A DNA stretch of 64,000 nt from Zobellia alginiliquefaciens (GCF_029323795.1 NZ_CP119758.1:1674001-1738000); one strand, 5' to 3'; counted from the first letter of the stretch, positions 44,090-56,276 are shown. Notes: generated from the letters alone by a model not told the origin. Translations and numbers: made by a program.

Positions 44090-44554
44090 ATGGAAAACGC
44101 TTCAGCCCGGAATTTATGGGGAGATTATCTAGATAAGCACCTAGAACATGCTTTTGTAGACACACCCAAAGTGGTTCACTTTTGTAATAATGAAATGGAT
44201 GCCAACGAATGCGCTGCATTGGTTAAAAAAGGCATTAAGCGTGCCACATCACCTAGTTTATTAGGCCTACAATACCGCAAGCAACCTTTACCTAAAATAG
44301 GTGATTTTATGATTGTAACGGATTGGGAAGGTGAAGCAAAATGCATTGTTAGAACCACAACGGTAAAACTTAAACCTTTTTTTAGTGTAGACGAGGCATA
44401 TGCCCGATTGGAAGGTGAGGGAGATAAGAGCTTAGCCTATTGGAAAAAAGTACATTGGGATTATTACACCAAGGAATTGGCGGCTTTTGACCGTAAACCC
44501 AACGAAAGCATGATTATTGTCTGCCAAGAATTCGAAAAAGTGTTTGACAGATAA
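44090..44554 (+). CDS. ASCH-domain protein
   Basis: 154 residues from the ATG at 44090 (MENASARNLWGDYL). An upstream TTG would add 19 unlikely residues. The beta-barrel ASCH domain covers most of it (GIKRATSPSLLGLQYRKQ, PKIGDFMIVTDWEGEAKCIV, FFSVDEAYARLEGEGDKSLAYW). ASCH domains bind RNA or act on modified nucleosides; several are amidohydrolases of N4-acetylcytidine. It has no functional link to the surrounding sugar genes. Confidence 0.88.
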   Translation: MENASARNLWGDYLDKHLEHAFVDTPKVVHFCNNEMDANECAALVKKGIKRATSPSLLGLQYRKQPLPKIGDFMIVTDWEGEAKCIVRTTTVKLKPFFSVDEAYARLEGEGDKSLAYWKKVHWDYYTKELAAFDRKPNESMIIVCQEFEKVFDR

Positions 44555-44687
44555 CACCAAATAAACACCCCGACCAATTTTTAAAATTCAAACAAAATTA
44601 GCTTCCCAACGGGCGCTCTTCACTATTGGCATATCTATTCATTAACACCCTATGCTATATTGTGATACTTGCCCCACTTTATTCCAA

Positions 44688-47943
<3,256 letters not shown>

Positions 47944-47974
47944 GAGTATTTATCGCTTTCAAAATTAGATTTAA

Positions 47975-48017
47975 AATAAAACAGCCCGAAAGATAAATAC
48001 TTTCGGGCTGTTTTATT
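47975..48017. terminator. Bidirectional terminator between beta-galactosidase and Gfo/Idh/MocA genes
   Basis: AATAAAACAGCCCGAAAG pairs with CTTTCGGGCTGTTTTATT over 18 bp around a 7-base loop. T- and A-runs on both sides allow use from both strands. Confidence 0.88.
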
Positions 48018-48043
48018 TATATATGAGAAACTCTTCAGACCCA

Positions 48044-49183
48044 TTAGTCTTCCAACTCTACCCAAGTATTACCATTTTTATGAGATTCCACAGTGGCTTC
48101 AATGAAATTCATGCCCCGAACACCATCGGTCATGGTTGGATATTCACCGCTGTCATATTGCTCTCCCCTAATAGCTTTTGCTACCCCAAGGTAGATATTG
48201 GCCATAGAATCAAAAATACCTTCTGGGTGTCCTGGAGGTAGTTTTGTTCCACCTAAAGAAAGTTCGCTATTATATGCGTGACCTGGCTTATACACCTGTG
48301 TTGGTTTTGTATCGCTCATTACGTACAAATAGTTCGGATTTTCTTGCTCCCATCTGAAAGCTCCTTTTTCGCCATAAATGGCAATCCCAAGACCATTTTC
48401 CTCACCGGTAGCAACTTGGCTACTTCTAATCACACCTTTAACATGGTCGCTCATTCTAATAAGCACTGTTCCATCTACATCCATCTGATTGTCTTCATAC
48501 AAATAGTTGAAGTCACTCAAAATAGATTTGATTTTTAAACCTGTGGTGTATTCTACCATATTGAAGGCATGCACCCCAATATCACCTATACAAGAGCTAA
48601 TTCCCGCTTTTTTAGGATCCAAACGCCAAACCGAAGAACGTTTTTCTTGATCATGAATAATTTCATTTATCCACCCTTGATAGTACACTGCATCTACTTT
48701 GTGAATTTTACCAAGCTCTCCGTTCTTGATCATTTCACGCATCTGGCGTACCATTGGGTAACCGGTATAAGTATGCGTTAAGGCAAAAACAGTACCGGCC
48801 TTTTCATGGGCCGCCTGTAATTTTTTGGCTTCCTCTAAGGTGGTTGTCATCGGTTTTTCACAAATAACGCTAAAACCGTTTTCCAATAATTTCAACGCCA
48901 TTGGAAAGTGAAGGAAATTTGGCGTAAGAATAGAACATACTTGAATACGTTCATCTTCCGGCAATTTCATTTCTTCCTCGATCAACGTATCAAAATCCTT
49001 ATAAATACGATTTGTAGGTACGTCTATTTCTTTGGCAAAAGCCATATTTTGCTCAAAATCTGGGTTGAATACAGCCCCAACAATTTGATAGTTATCATTT
49101 ATATGAGATGCTACACGATGCAACACACCTATTAGGGAGTCACCACCTCCACCTAAAATTCCGAGTCTGATTTTCTTTGGCAT
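48044..49183 (-). CDS. Gfo/Idh/MocA-family NAD(P)-dependent sugar oxidoreductase
   Basis: A 379-residue enzyme. The Rossmann domain (1-130: RLGILGGGGDSLIGVLHR, ICEKPMTTTLEEAKKLQ) is followed by the Gfo C-terminal alpha/beta domain with the His-containing ISSCIGDIGVHAFNMVEY. The GGGGDS loop and the length near 380 place it among myo-inositol/3-keto-sugar-type dehydrogenases. No signal peptide is present, so it is cytoplasmic. It is the last gene of the TIM-barrel / DinB-like / MFS series; a weak hairpin at 49204-49228 precedes it. In keto-sugar routes such enzymes oxidise or reduce C3 of glucosides. Confidence 0.92.
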   Translation of the reverse strand: MPKKIRLGILGGGGDSLIGVLHRVASHINDNYQIVGAVFNPDFEQNMAFAKEIDVPTNRIYKDFDTLIEEEMKLPEDERIQVCSILTPNFLHFPMALKLLENGFSVICEKPMTTTLEEAKKLQAAHEKAGTVFALTHTYTGYPMVRQMREMIKNGELGKIHKVDAVYYQGWINEIIHDQEKRSSVWRLDPKKAGISSCIGDIGVHAFNMVEYTTGLKIKSILSDFNYLYEDNQMDVDGTVLIRMSDHVKGVIRSSQVATGEENGLGIAIYGEKGAFRWEQENPNYLYVMSDTKPTQVYKPGHAYNSELSLGGTKLPPGHPEGIFDSMANIYLGVAKAIRGEQYDSGEYPTMTDGVRGMNFIEATVESHKNGNTWVELED

Positions 49184-49268
49184 TTTGTAATCCTTTTAAT
49201 TAATAAAAAACCTTCTTACAGGCTTTTTGTGTTCCTTATTTTTTAAGAGTTTGAATTTAATAAAATAA

Positions 49269-50501
49269 CTATGATTTATAGGCTATTTTTTCATTTTTGA
49301 ACAAAATGACGAACAGTAGTAGCACCAGAAACGCAAAAGCAGACGGATACAACCATATTGTATTCCAATCGTGCCGTGCGTCTTCTAAAATGTAACTATC
49401 CGTAATGGCTCCCGCTACCCAAAAACCGATTAGCATTCCTACTCCGTAGGTTGCCAAAGTTATGAGCCCTTGCGCTGCACTTTTATATTTGGCTCCCGCT
49501 TTGCTATCCGTATAAATCTGTCCGGAAACAAAGAAAAAATCATAGCAAATACCGTGCAACGCAATGCCTGTTAACAGCATAAAAACAAGTTCGCCCGTAT
49601 CGCCATAGGCAAACATAAGATACCGGAGCCCCCAAGCTAACATGGCCGCCAGAATGGTCATCTTAAAACCAAACCGTTTAAAAAAGAAAGGTAAAAGCAA
49701 AAGAAACAGAATTTCCGAAATCTGCCCAATTGTCATTTTGCCCGCAGGGTTGGCCACCCCGATCTCTCCCAAAAACTGTCCGGCATGCTGATAATAGAAC
49801 GCCAGCGGAATACAGATAAGCACCGACGCCAAAAAGAAAATCAAAAAATTACGGTTCTTCAATAGAGCTAAAGCTTCTAGCCCTAGAATATCTGCCAACT
49901 TAATTTTTTGAGACCTATCTGCCGTTGGTGGTGTTTTGGGTAAAGTGAAACTAAATATTCCTAACAAGGCCGATGATATGGAAGCCATTAGAAATGTATT
50001 TCGTAAAAAACCTTCCGAAATGCCTTGTTGCGAATCCCAATTAAAAAAGCTTATAAGGAGACCGGCAGTAATCCATCCGATAGTTCCAAAAACCCGCACG
50101 AACGAGAACTCTTTGGCCGGATCTTTCATTTGGTTAAAAGAAACCGAATTTACCAAGGCCAATGTAGACATGTACATAACCATGTAAACCAATAAATACG
50201 GAAAAAAACCCGTAAAATCTGTTGCTTGATACATGGCGTACATAAGTACTGCACCCGTTAAGTGCAATACCCCTAATATCCGTTCGGCATTAAAATACCT
50301 ATCCGCAATGAGACCAATAATAAAGGGCGCCAAAATAGCGCCCCATGATTGTGTTGAATATGCCAATGCTATTTCACTTCCTGTAGAACCTAGTGTATTT
50401 GGAAGATAAATACCTAAAGTAACGAACCAACCGCCCCAAATAAAGAATTCTAAAAACATCATTATAGAAAGCTGCGTCTTTATCTTTGGAGTCATTGGCA
50501 A
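49269..50501 (-). CDS. MFS permease of the nucleoside/sugar symporter (NupG-like) group
   Basis: A 410-residue inner-membrane transporter with 12 spans. Phrases such as QLSIMMFLEFFIWGGWFVTLG, SVSFNQMKDPAKEFSFVRVFGTIGW in parts, and LHGICYDFFFVSGQIYTD belong to the nucleoside:H+ symporter family (PF03825). In Bacteroidota these sit in sugar-catabolic operons and are thought to carry sugars or sugar derivatives. Here it is between the Tat-exported TIM barrel and the cytoplasmic Gfo enzyme, so it may import their shared intermediate. Confidence 0.9.
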   Translation of the reverse strand: MPMTPKIKTQLSIMMFLEFFIWGGWFVTLGIYLPNTLGSTGSEIALAYSTQSWGAILAPFIIGLIADRYFNAERILGVLHLTGAVLMYAMYQATDFTGFFPYLLVYMVMYMSTLALVNSVSFNQMKDPAKEFSFVRVFGTIGWITAGLLISFFNWDSQQGISEGFLRNTFLMASISSALLGIFSFTLPKTPPTADRSQKIKLADILGLEALALLKNRNFLIFFLASVLICIPLAFYYQHAGQFLGEIGVANPAGKMTIGQISEILFLLLLPFFFKRFGFKMTILAAMLAWGLRYLMFAYGDTGELVFMLLTGIALHGICYDFFFVSGQIYTDSKAGAKYKSAAQGLITLATYGVGMLIGFWVAGAITDSYILEDARHDWNTIWLYPSAFAFLVLLLFVILFKNEKIAYKS

Positions 50502-50504
50502 GTG

Positions 50505-50948
50505 TTACTGTTTATAGATAATGTAATTGGTTCTAAGAGACTCCAGTCCATTCGCTTTAAAGTCCACATCTATAAGCGCCCTGTAGTGGGTAGACTCATT
50601 TATGATATGAAAAAGCATGTCTTGCATAGTATATATCCGTAATTGACCTTCACTGTTTTCATAGTCAATTCGCTTCTCAAAATCTTCGCCCTCAGAAGTA
50701 ATATCAAAAGTATTCCGTTGGTTTTCATAATGAATATCGCCCCAAGTACTCACATCATGCATTTGCCCAAATTTAAATTTGGGTTCACGTTTAGCAATTC
50801 GCTCATTATAAATGTGGTGCCTGTTTAAAATTTCAGAGAACAGCGCAATGCTTTTCTCTGGCACAACATCCAGTTCAGCGGCAGCTTCAATGATTTTTTT
50901 GTTGCAATAGAAATTATAGTCGAAAAGTTGGTTAAAAAAGACTTTCAC
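50505..50948 (-). CDS. DinB-like four-helix metal-binding protein
   Basis: A 147-residue protein with a GTG start. Four amphipathic helices and His residues at the places where DinB proteins hold a metal (SEILNRHHIYNERI near 45, MLFHIINESTHYRALI near 115). The DinB superfamily contains thiol-dependent transferases and isomerases, such as maleylpyruvate isomerase. It starts 20 bases after the TIM-barrel stop and ends four bases before the permease start, so it is a true member of the operon and probably takes part in the pathway. Confidence 0.85.
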   Translation of the reverse strand: MKVFFNQLFDYNFYCNKKIIEAAAELDVVPEKSIALFSEILNRHHIYNERIAKREPKFKFGQMHDVSTWGDIHYENQRNTFDITSEGEDFEKRIDYENSEGQLRIYTMQDMLFHIINESTHYRALIDVDFKANGLESLRTNYIIYKQ

Positions 50949-50968
50949 GGCAACGGATGGTTTTAAGT

Positions 50969-51964
50969 TTAGCTAATTTCTTTGGCAGCTTTAAGCAATA
51001 GCTCCTTAGTGGCCAGAATACCATCAGGTTCGCTTAATTCACTCCCTTCATATTCCACGCCAACAAAACCGGTATAACCATTATCTTTTACCATCTGAAG
51101 CATCTTCACATAGTCAATTTCGGTTTCATTACCCTGAGCATCAAAATTGTGAGACTTGGCACTTACCGCTTTGGCATAAGGCATCAATTCTTTTACACCT
51201 TGATAAATATCGTACATCACCTCACACTCGCGACTATCCTTTTTACGGGTAATACAGAAGTTGCCAAAATCCGGTAGCGTTCCACAGTTGTCCAATGTCA
51301 CCGCTTTCATAACTTCCGCATGCAAAGCACCGTTTGAAGACAGTCCGCCGTGGTTCTCGACCAAAACGTTAATATTCTTAGTTTTTGCGTATGTACCTAG
51401 TTTGGTCAATCCGTCTATAGAATTTTTTATCCATTCCTGTGGATCATTGCTTCCACTAAGATTTACACGTATAGCATGGCAGCCCATTGCTGCGGCGGCA
51501 TCTACCCATTTTTTGTGCTTCTCTACAGTCTCATCACGTTCTTTTTCATCATTTACGGCTAGATTTCCTTGACCATCGATCATAATAAGTACGTTTTCCA
51601 TACCGTGTTTTTTAGCCTCTGCATTCGACTTTTCAACAAATGCGGCCATAGCTTCTTCCGAATAATCGGCATCGGCCAGTTCAGGATTATACAATTGACT
51701 TACATATTCCAATCCGGTAAAACCCCAATTTTTTGCCTTTTCGGCAAACGTATACGGATCTACACCTTCTTCTCTTATCATTCTATGAATAGACCACTGC
51801 GCTAGAGATAGTTTAAAGAACGGTTCGGCAGCCGCTTCGGCAGTTTCTGCGCTTGCGCTGGTCATTTTTTCTTCTTTTTTAGTCTCCTTGCACGAAGCGA
51901 GACCTAAAATAGAAAGTGCCAAACCGGCTTGAGAGCTATTTCTTATAAAGTTTCTTCTTTTCAT
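50969..51964 (-). CDS. Tat-exported TIM-barrel sugar isomerase/epimerase-type lipoprotein
   Basis: A 331-residue protein. The N-terminus MKRRNFIRNSSQAG is a twin-arginine signal, followed by a hydrophobic stretch and a lipobox (GLASC, Cys25). Residues 50-331 form an AP-endonuclease-2-type TIM barrel (EYVSQLYNPELADADYSEE, VLVENHGGLSSNG, CGTLPDFGNFCI, YTGFVGVEYEGSELSEPDG in parts). Export in folded form suggests a metal cofactor loaded in the cytoplasm. It is divergent from GMC copy 2, as TIM copy 1 is from GMC copy 1. Role: isomerase or lyase of oxidised sugars in the periplasm. Confidence 0.9.
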   Translation of the reverse strand: MKRRNFIRNSSQAGLALSILGLASCKETKKEEKMTSASAETAEAAAEPFFKLSLAQWSIHRMIREEGVDPYTFAEKAKNWGFTGLEYVSQLYNPELADADYSEEAMAAFVEKSNAEAKKHGMENVLIMIDGQGNLAVNDEKERDETVEKHKKWVDAAAAMGCHAIRVNLSGSNDPQEWIKNSIDGLTKLGTYAKTKNINVLVENHGGLSSNGALHAEVMKAVTLDNCGTLPDFGNFCITRKKDSRECEVMYDIYQGVKELMPYAKAVSAKSHNFDAQGNETEIDYVKMLQMVKDNGYTGFVGVEYEGSELSEPDGILATKELLLKAAKEIS

Positions 51965-52104
51965 TATATGATATTATTTTATTGAATTTTAATGATTTGG
52001 AGATGTAATACATACAAATATGCAGCCTTAACAAGATGTATAGCGAATAAATGTAGAAAATTAATTTAATATTTAATAAATTTATGGACTAAACAATTTT
52101 GTAC

Positions 52105-53817
52105 ATGAGCAAATTTTATTACAACGAAGAGCAAGAGTCTTACGACGCGATTGTAGTGGGTACAGGTATCAGTGGAGGCTGGGCAGCAAAAGAGCTGTGC
52201 GAGGCCGGACTAAAAACCTTGGTGCTGGAGCGCGGACGTATGGTGAAGCACATCGAAGACTATGAAACTGCGAACATGGACCCCTGGGATTTTCCTAACG
52301 GAGGAAAGCCTACAAAAGAGGACATCGCAAAACAAGAAAAGCAAAACCGAACCGGCTATACGACCAATGCCGCTAGTAAAATGTGGTTCGTAAACGATCT
52401 AGAGCATCCGTACAACGAAATCCAACGTTTTGACTGGATGCGTGGCTATCATTTAGGTGGACGTTCATTACAGTGGGGCCGCCAGAGCTACCGCTGGAGC
52501 GACATTGATTTTGAAGCAAACAAAAAGGATGGCATCGCTGTGGATTGGCCAGTTCGTTATAAGGATATTGCACCTTGGTATGCCAAGGTAGAAGATTATA
52601 TAGGTGTTAGTGGCGAGGCGTTAAACCTTCCGCAATTACCGGACAGTAATTTTCTTCCACAAATGGAGCTTAATTGTGTTGAAGAACACTTTAAAGAAAA
52701 AGTTGGCGAAGAGTTTGACGGTCGTGCCGTAACCGTTGGTAGAGTTGCTCATATTACAGGTACTAAAAACTTTGACGGCCGTACAAAATGTCAATACAGA
52801 AATAGATGTATTAGAGGGTGTCCTTTTGGAGGGTACTTCAGTAGCCTTTCGTCTACATTACCTGCCGCAGAAGCTACAGGTAACATGACACTACGACCAG
52901 ACTCTATTGTTCACGAGGTAATTTATGACCCGGAAACAAAAAGAGCTACAGGCGTTAAGGTTATTGACCGAGTGACCAAAGAGGCTTACGAATTTAAAGC
53001 AAAGGTTATCTTCCTTTGTGCATCTTCCATTGCTTCAACGTCTATATTAATGCAATCAAAATCTGATCGTTTCCCAAATGGTATGGGTAACGACTCTGAC
53101 CAATTGGGACGTAATATCATGGACCACCATTTAGGTGTGGGCGCTTCCGGTAAATTTGATGGTTTTGACGATAAGTACTATAAAGGTAGAAGACCTAATG
53201 GTGTGTACATACCACGGTTTAGAAACTTAGGTGGTGACACGGACAGAAAAGACTACAAACGTGGCTTTGGTTACCAAGGTGGCGCAAGTAGGGGTGATTG
53301 GCAAGAGCTGGTTGCCGAGCTATCTTATGGAAAAGATTTGAAAGATGCGATATTGAAACCAGGTGGATGGACTATCGGAATAGGTGGTTTTGGTGAGGTG
53401 TTGCCTTACGAAGATAACCGAATGGTCCTTGATTATGACAAGTTAGATGACTGGGGATTACCTACAGTTACATTTGATGCCGGTTTTAAAGAGAACGAAT
53501 TGAACATGCGTAAGGACATGATGCAATCTGCTATAGACATGTTAGAAAAAGCGGGTGTAAAAGATGTTAAAGGCCATGATCGTGAAACAGGTTTAGGTCT
53601 TGGAATTCACGAAATGGGTACCGCTCGTATGGGTAGAGACCGTAGAACATCTGTTTTAAACGGAAACAACCAGATACATGATGTGCCTAACGTTTACGTA
53701 ACAGATGGCTCGTTTATGACCTCTGCAAGTTGTGTAAACCCGTCATTAACCTATATGGCATTTACGGCAAGGGCAGCAGACCACGCTGTAAAACAACTCA
53801 AAAAAGGAAATATATAA
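52105..53817 (+). CDS. GMC-family FAD-dependent sugar/alcohol dehydrogenase with Fe-S motif (copy 2)
   Basis: I use the ATG at 52105 (570 residues); a TTG two codons upstream is possible. It is highly similar along its length to the copy at 42258 (for example AIVVGTGISGGWAAKELC and SYRWSDIDFEANKK are shared). The catalytic His is in GIHEMGTARMG and the Asn in CVNPSLTYMAF. Cys229, Cys235 and Cys239 form C-X5-C-X3-C for a predicted [3Fe-4S] cluster. It has no signal peptide; export by hitch-hiking on the Tat signal of the next gene product is expected. Its stop overlaps the next start (TAATG). Confidence 0.93.
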   Translation: MSKFYYNEEQESYDAIVVGTGISGGWAAKELCEAGLKTLVLERGRMVKHIEDYETANMDPWDFPNGGKPTKEDIAKQEKQNRTGYTTNAASKMWFVNDLEHPYNEIQRFDWMRGYHLGGRSLQWGRQSYRWSDIDFEANKKDGIAVDWPVRYKDIAPWYAKVEDYIGVSGEALNLPQLPDSNFLPQMELNCVEEHFKEKVGEEFDGRAVTVGRVAHITGTKNFDGRTKCQYRNRCIRGCPFGGYFSSLSSTLPAAEATGNMTLRPDSIVHEVIYDPETKRATGVKVIDRVTKEAYEFKAKVIFLCASSIASTSILMQSKSDRFPNGMGNDSDQLGRNIMDHHLGVGASGKFDGFDDKYYKGRRPNGVYIPRFRNLGGDTDRKDYKRGFGYQGGASRGDWQELVAELSYGKDLKDAILKPGGWTIGIGGFGEVLPYEDNRMVLDYDKLDDWGLPTVTFDAGFKENELNMRKDMMQSAIDMLEKAGVKDVKGHDRETGLGLGIHEMGTARMGRDRRTSVLNGNNQIHDVPNVYVTDGSFMTSASCVNPSLTYMAFTARAADHAVKQLKKGNI

Positions 53818-54464
53818 TGGATAGAAGAAAAGCACTCAAAAATATGGGATTGGCATTGGGTTACACCGTTGCCACCCCAACTTTGCTAAGTATTGTTCAA
53901 AGTTGTAAAAATGAGACCGTACTTGAATGGACTCCAGAATTTTTCTCTAAAGATCAAGGAGCGGTATTGACCAAATTGGTGGATATAATTATTCCTAAAA
54001 CCGATACACCTTCTGCCTCAGAAACACAAGTAAACATTTTTATTGACCGGTTTGCCGATGAGGTCATGGAAAAGGATCAACAGGATTTTGTAAAAATGTC
54101 TATGGATCGTTTTATTGAAAAAGCATTGAAAGATGCTGGCAAAGAAAAAGCGGCAGACTTAACTGCTGAGGAGTTAGAGCCTGTTCTTGCTGAAGCATTA
54201 AAGAAAACAAAAGAAGACGAAGTTCAAAACTTTAAGTCCATCAGACAGTATCATGAAGCTGTAGCCGAAGGCAAAGAAGCTCTTCTTGATGATGGTATTG
54301 CCCGATTTGCTTTTGCAAATAACCTTAGGGGATTGACCATCTGGGGTTATAAGACCTCTGAATATGTAGGTGAAAAGGTATTGGCTTACTTACCTGTTCC
54401 TGGTGAATATATTGCTTGTGCAGATACAAATGAATTGACCGGCGGAAAAGCTTGGTCACTTTAA
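53817..54464 (+). CDS. Gluconate 2-dehydrogenase subunit 3-family protein (small Tat subunit of the GMC dehydrogenase)
   Basis: A 215-residue protein starting at the ATG in TAATG shared with the GMC stop codon. The signal MDRRKALKNMGLALG has twin arginines, and a Cys at position 30 (VQSC) could be lipidated. Residues 45-200 match the subunit-3 family (LVDIIIPKTDTPSASE, VNIFIDRFADEVM). In FAD glucose, gluconate and glucoside dehydrogenases this small subunit folds and exports the flavin subunit. Final residues WGYKTSEYVGEKVLAYLPVPG (in parts) are typical. Confidence 0.92.
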   Translation: MDRRKALKNMGLALGYTVATPTLLSIVQSCKNETVLEWTPEFFSKDQGAVLTKLVDIIIPKTDTPSASETQVNIFIDRFADEVMEKDQQDFVKMSMDRFIEKALKDAGKEKAADLTAEELEPVLAEALKKTKEDEVQNFKSIRQYHEAVAEGKEALLDDGIARFAFANNLRGLTIWGYKTSEYVGEKVLAYLPVPGEYIACADTNELTGGKAWSL

Positions 54465-54487
54465 TATAAAGCAAAACCTATAAAACA

Positions 54488-54534
54488 AAGAGTTGTTGGT
54501 AAATTAGAATTTGCTGGCAGCTCTTTTTATTTTA
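54488..54534 (+). terminator. Terminator after the GMC copy 2 / subunit 3 operon
   Basis: In RNA, AAGAGUUGUUGG pairs with CUGGCAGCUCUU over 12 bp (four G-U pairs), followed by TTTATTTT. The next TIM-barrel gene starts 30 bases later, so it needs read-through or its own promoter. Confidence 0.5.
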
Positions 54535-54563
54535 CGATTACTCATCCCAACCTATACTCAAAA

Positions 54564-55481
54564 ATGAAAAGAAGAAATTTTATTCAAAAAACAGCATTAA
54601 CAGGCGGCGCTATTTCCTTAGGAACTAATTTTGCCTATTCCAATCTAAGCAACAACTCTATAAAACCTCATAAATTCAATCTAAAATATGCCCCGCATTT
54701 AGGTATGTTCAAAGAGTTGGCAGGCAAAGACCCTATTGACCAGATCAACTTTATGGCAGACCAGGGTTTCACCGCTTTTGAAGATAACGGCATGATGAAA
54801 AGAGATGTTGCCCTGCAAACTAAAATAGGGGAAACACTTGCCAAACGTGGTATGACAATGGGTGTTTTTGTTATAGACAAAGGCGGAAACATGAAAAACT
54901 CTCTTGCCGAAGGAAAACAAGAGTACATTGATATTTTTACCGATGGATGCAAAAGGGCAGTTGAAGTAGCGAAACGTGTAAATGCCAAATGGATGACCGT
55001 TGTTCCCGGTGGCTTTCAGCGAAAACTACCTACTGGCGTACAAGACGGGAATGTTATTGAAGCCTTGAAAAGAGGAGCGGAAATTCTTGAACCCCACGGT
55101 CTCACGATGGTTCTGGAGCCCTTATCAGACTCGCCGGACCTTTATCTTCAAAATTCAGATCAAACCTATATGATCTGCAAAGGTGTTGATAGTCCTGCCT
55201 GTAAAATATTGTTCGATATCTACCATATGCAAAAGACCGAAGGTCACCTTATCCACAATATGGGATTAACATGGGATGAAATTGCATACATTCAAATTGG
55301 TGATAACCCCGGGCGAAAAGAGCCTACCACGGGAGAAATCAATTATAAAAATGTCTTTAAATGGATTCATGAAAAAGGATTTGATGGTGTTCTGGGTATG
55401 GAACATGGTAACTCCAAAGATGGAAAAGCTGGCGAGCAAGCCGTTATAGATGCTTATATACAAGAAGATTCATTTCTATAA
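54564..55481 (+). CDS. Tat-exported hydroxypyruvate isomerase-like TIM-barrel enzyme
   Basis: A 305-residue protein. MKRRNFIQKTALTGG is a twin-arginine signal with cleavage expected after FAYS. The TIM barrel has the features of the hydroxypyruvate isomerase / AP-endonuclease-2 branch (MVLEPLSDSPDLYLQNSD, CKILFDIYHMQKTEGHLI, YIQIGDNPGRKEPTTGEI, VLGMEHGNS). All acidic and His metal ligands seem present. Hydroxypyruvate isomerase is normally cytoplasmic, so the exported form probably acts on keto-sugars made by the GMC enzyme. Confidence 0.9.
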   Translation: MKRRNFIQKTALTGGAISLGTNFAYSNLSNNSIKPHKFNLKYAPHLGMFKELAGKDPIDQINFMADQGFTAFEDNGMMKRDVALQTKIGETLAKRGMTMGVFVIDKGGNMKNSLAEGKQEYIDIFTDGCKRAVEVAKRVNAKWMTVVPGGFQRKLPTGVQDGNVIEALKRGAEILEPHGLTMVLEPLSDSPDLYLQNSDQTYMICKGVDSPACKILFDIYHMQKTEGHLIHNMGLTWDEIAYIQIGDNPGRKEPTTGEINYKNVFKWIHEKGFDGVLGMEHGNSKDGKAGEQAVIDAYIQEDSFL

Positions 55482-55503
55482 AGACTGAAGTATTTAATAT
55501 TAG

Positions 55504-55538
55504 ATAGTCCCTATTTTGAATAGGGACTATTTTATTTT
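55504..55538 (+). terminator. Rho-independent terminator after the TIM-barrel gene
   Basis: ATAGTCCCTATT, loop TTG, AATAGGGACTAT: a 12-bp perfect stem, then TTTATTTT. Confidence 0.88.
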
Positions 55539-55681
55539 GCAAACTAGCATTTGGTTGGGTAAGAGATGTATTTCATCGTAACAGGAATGCAAATGGTGCG
55601 TTTTAACGATTTTTTTGACACTTTTCGACGTTCTACATACTAAAGCCATAAGATGAAGCAAACAAGAACCGTTGTTCTTAT
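55539..55681. other. Intergenic region upstream of the first tiny ORF
   Basis: No gene or full promoter was recognised. A 6-bp hairpin AAGAAC-CGTT-GTTCTT (55664-55679) ends two bases before the ATG of the 33-codon ORF and could control its translation. Confidence 0.4.
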
Positions 55682-55783
55682 ATGACCTCATACATATACC
55701 TACTTATTACTTACGCTGCACTCATGTTAATTTCAAAGCTGGCATTTCATTATTTCAAACGAAATCAATTGAAAAACGATTAG
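55682..55783 (+). CDS. Tiny single-span membrane protein (33 residues)
   Basis: ATG to TAG gives a 33-residue peptide with one hydrophobic helix (about residues 4-22) and a basic, polar tail (HYFKRNQLKND). The charge pattern predicts an inside C-terminus. A second tiny ORF of similar plan lies about 200 bases downstream. Coding status is inferred from composition alone. Alternatives are a type I toxin-like peptide, or a chance ORF. Confidence 0.4.
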   Translation: MTSYIYLLITYAALMLISKLAFHYFKRNQLKND

Positions 55784-55989
55784 TACAATTGTAATTTTTT
55801 ACTAGAGAGAATGTATTCCTATTTTTCGGAATGAAATATGGCGGTTGTCACCTTAAAAAGATGTTAAACCCTATAAATCAACCTGTTTTATCATAAAATT
55901 GTCTCAAAATCAATGATTTTAAGCAATTTTATGTAATCTTTATAGCTCTTTTACTACGTATATAGTATACAATCTTTTATTGGGGCACC
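55784..55989. other. Intergenic region between the two tiny ORFs
   Basis: AT-rich, about 200 bases, with no open frame of note. The short palindrome TACAATTGTA lies at 55784-55793. No promoter with both elements was found. Confidence 0.3.
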
Positions 55990-56073
55990 ATGGACAAATA
56001 CATCATCATACTAATCGTATATATTGCTGCATATATCTTTTCCGTAGTAGCAAGACCGTACTTGGAGAAATAG
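55990..56073 (+). CDS. Tiny single-span membrane protein (27 residues)
   Basis: ATG to TAG encodes 27 residues: MDKY, a hydrophobic helix rich in Ile, Val and Tyr (about 5-20), then a short basic end (ARPYLEK). It shares its plan with the ORF at 55682 (start, a Tyr, an Ile/Leu run, Tyr-Ala-Ala, a basic tail), suggesting related peptides. Real expression is unproven. Confidence 0.4.
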   Translation: MDKYIIILIVYIAAYIFSVVARPYLEK

Positions 56074-56248
56074 CCATTTCCCATGTAGATAGCATTACCT
56101 CTCGGGTAGTGCTTTTTTGCGCCATACTTTCTCAAAATTTTCTTTTAACCTATTGCGGCTAAGCCGTTCCTATTTAGCGCCAACTCTTTCCTACTATAGA
56201 AAATCATTCATCCTTAAGTGCTTATTAAAATCCATCCGAAATACGCAT
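56074..56248. other. Intergenic region without supported feature
   Basis: An open frame on the plus strand here has no family resemblance and runs into a terminator and the opposite gene, so it is not called. Nothing else was recognised. Confidence 0.3.
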
Positions 56249-56276
56249 AAAAAAACCCTGACCAAACGGACAGGGC
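56249..56276 (-). terminator. Terminator of the orphan minus-strand gene
   Basis: On the minus strand CCCTGTCC, loop GTTT, GGTCAGGG, then seven T. It starts 25 bases after the stop codon. Confidence 0.75.
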
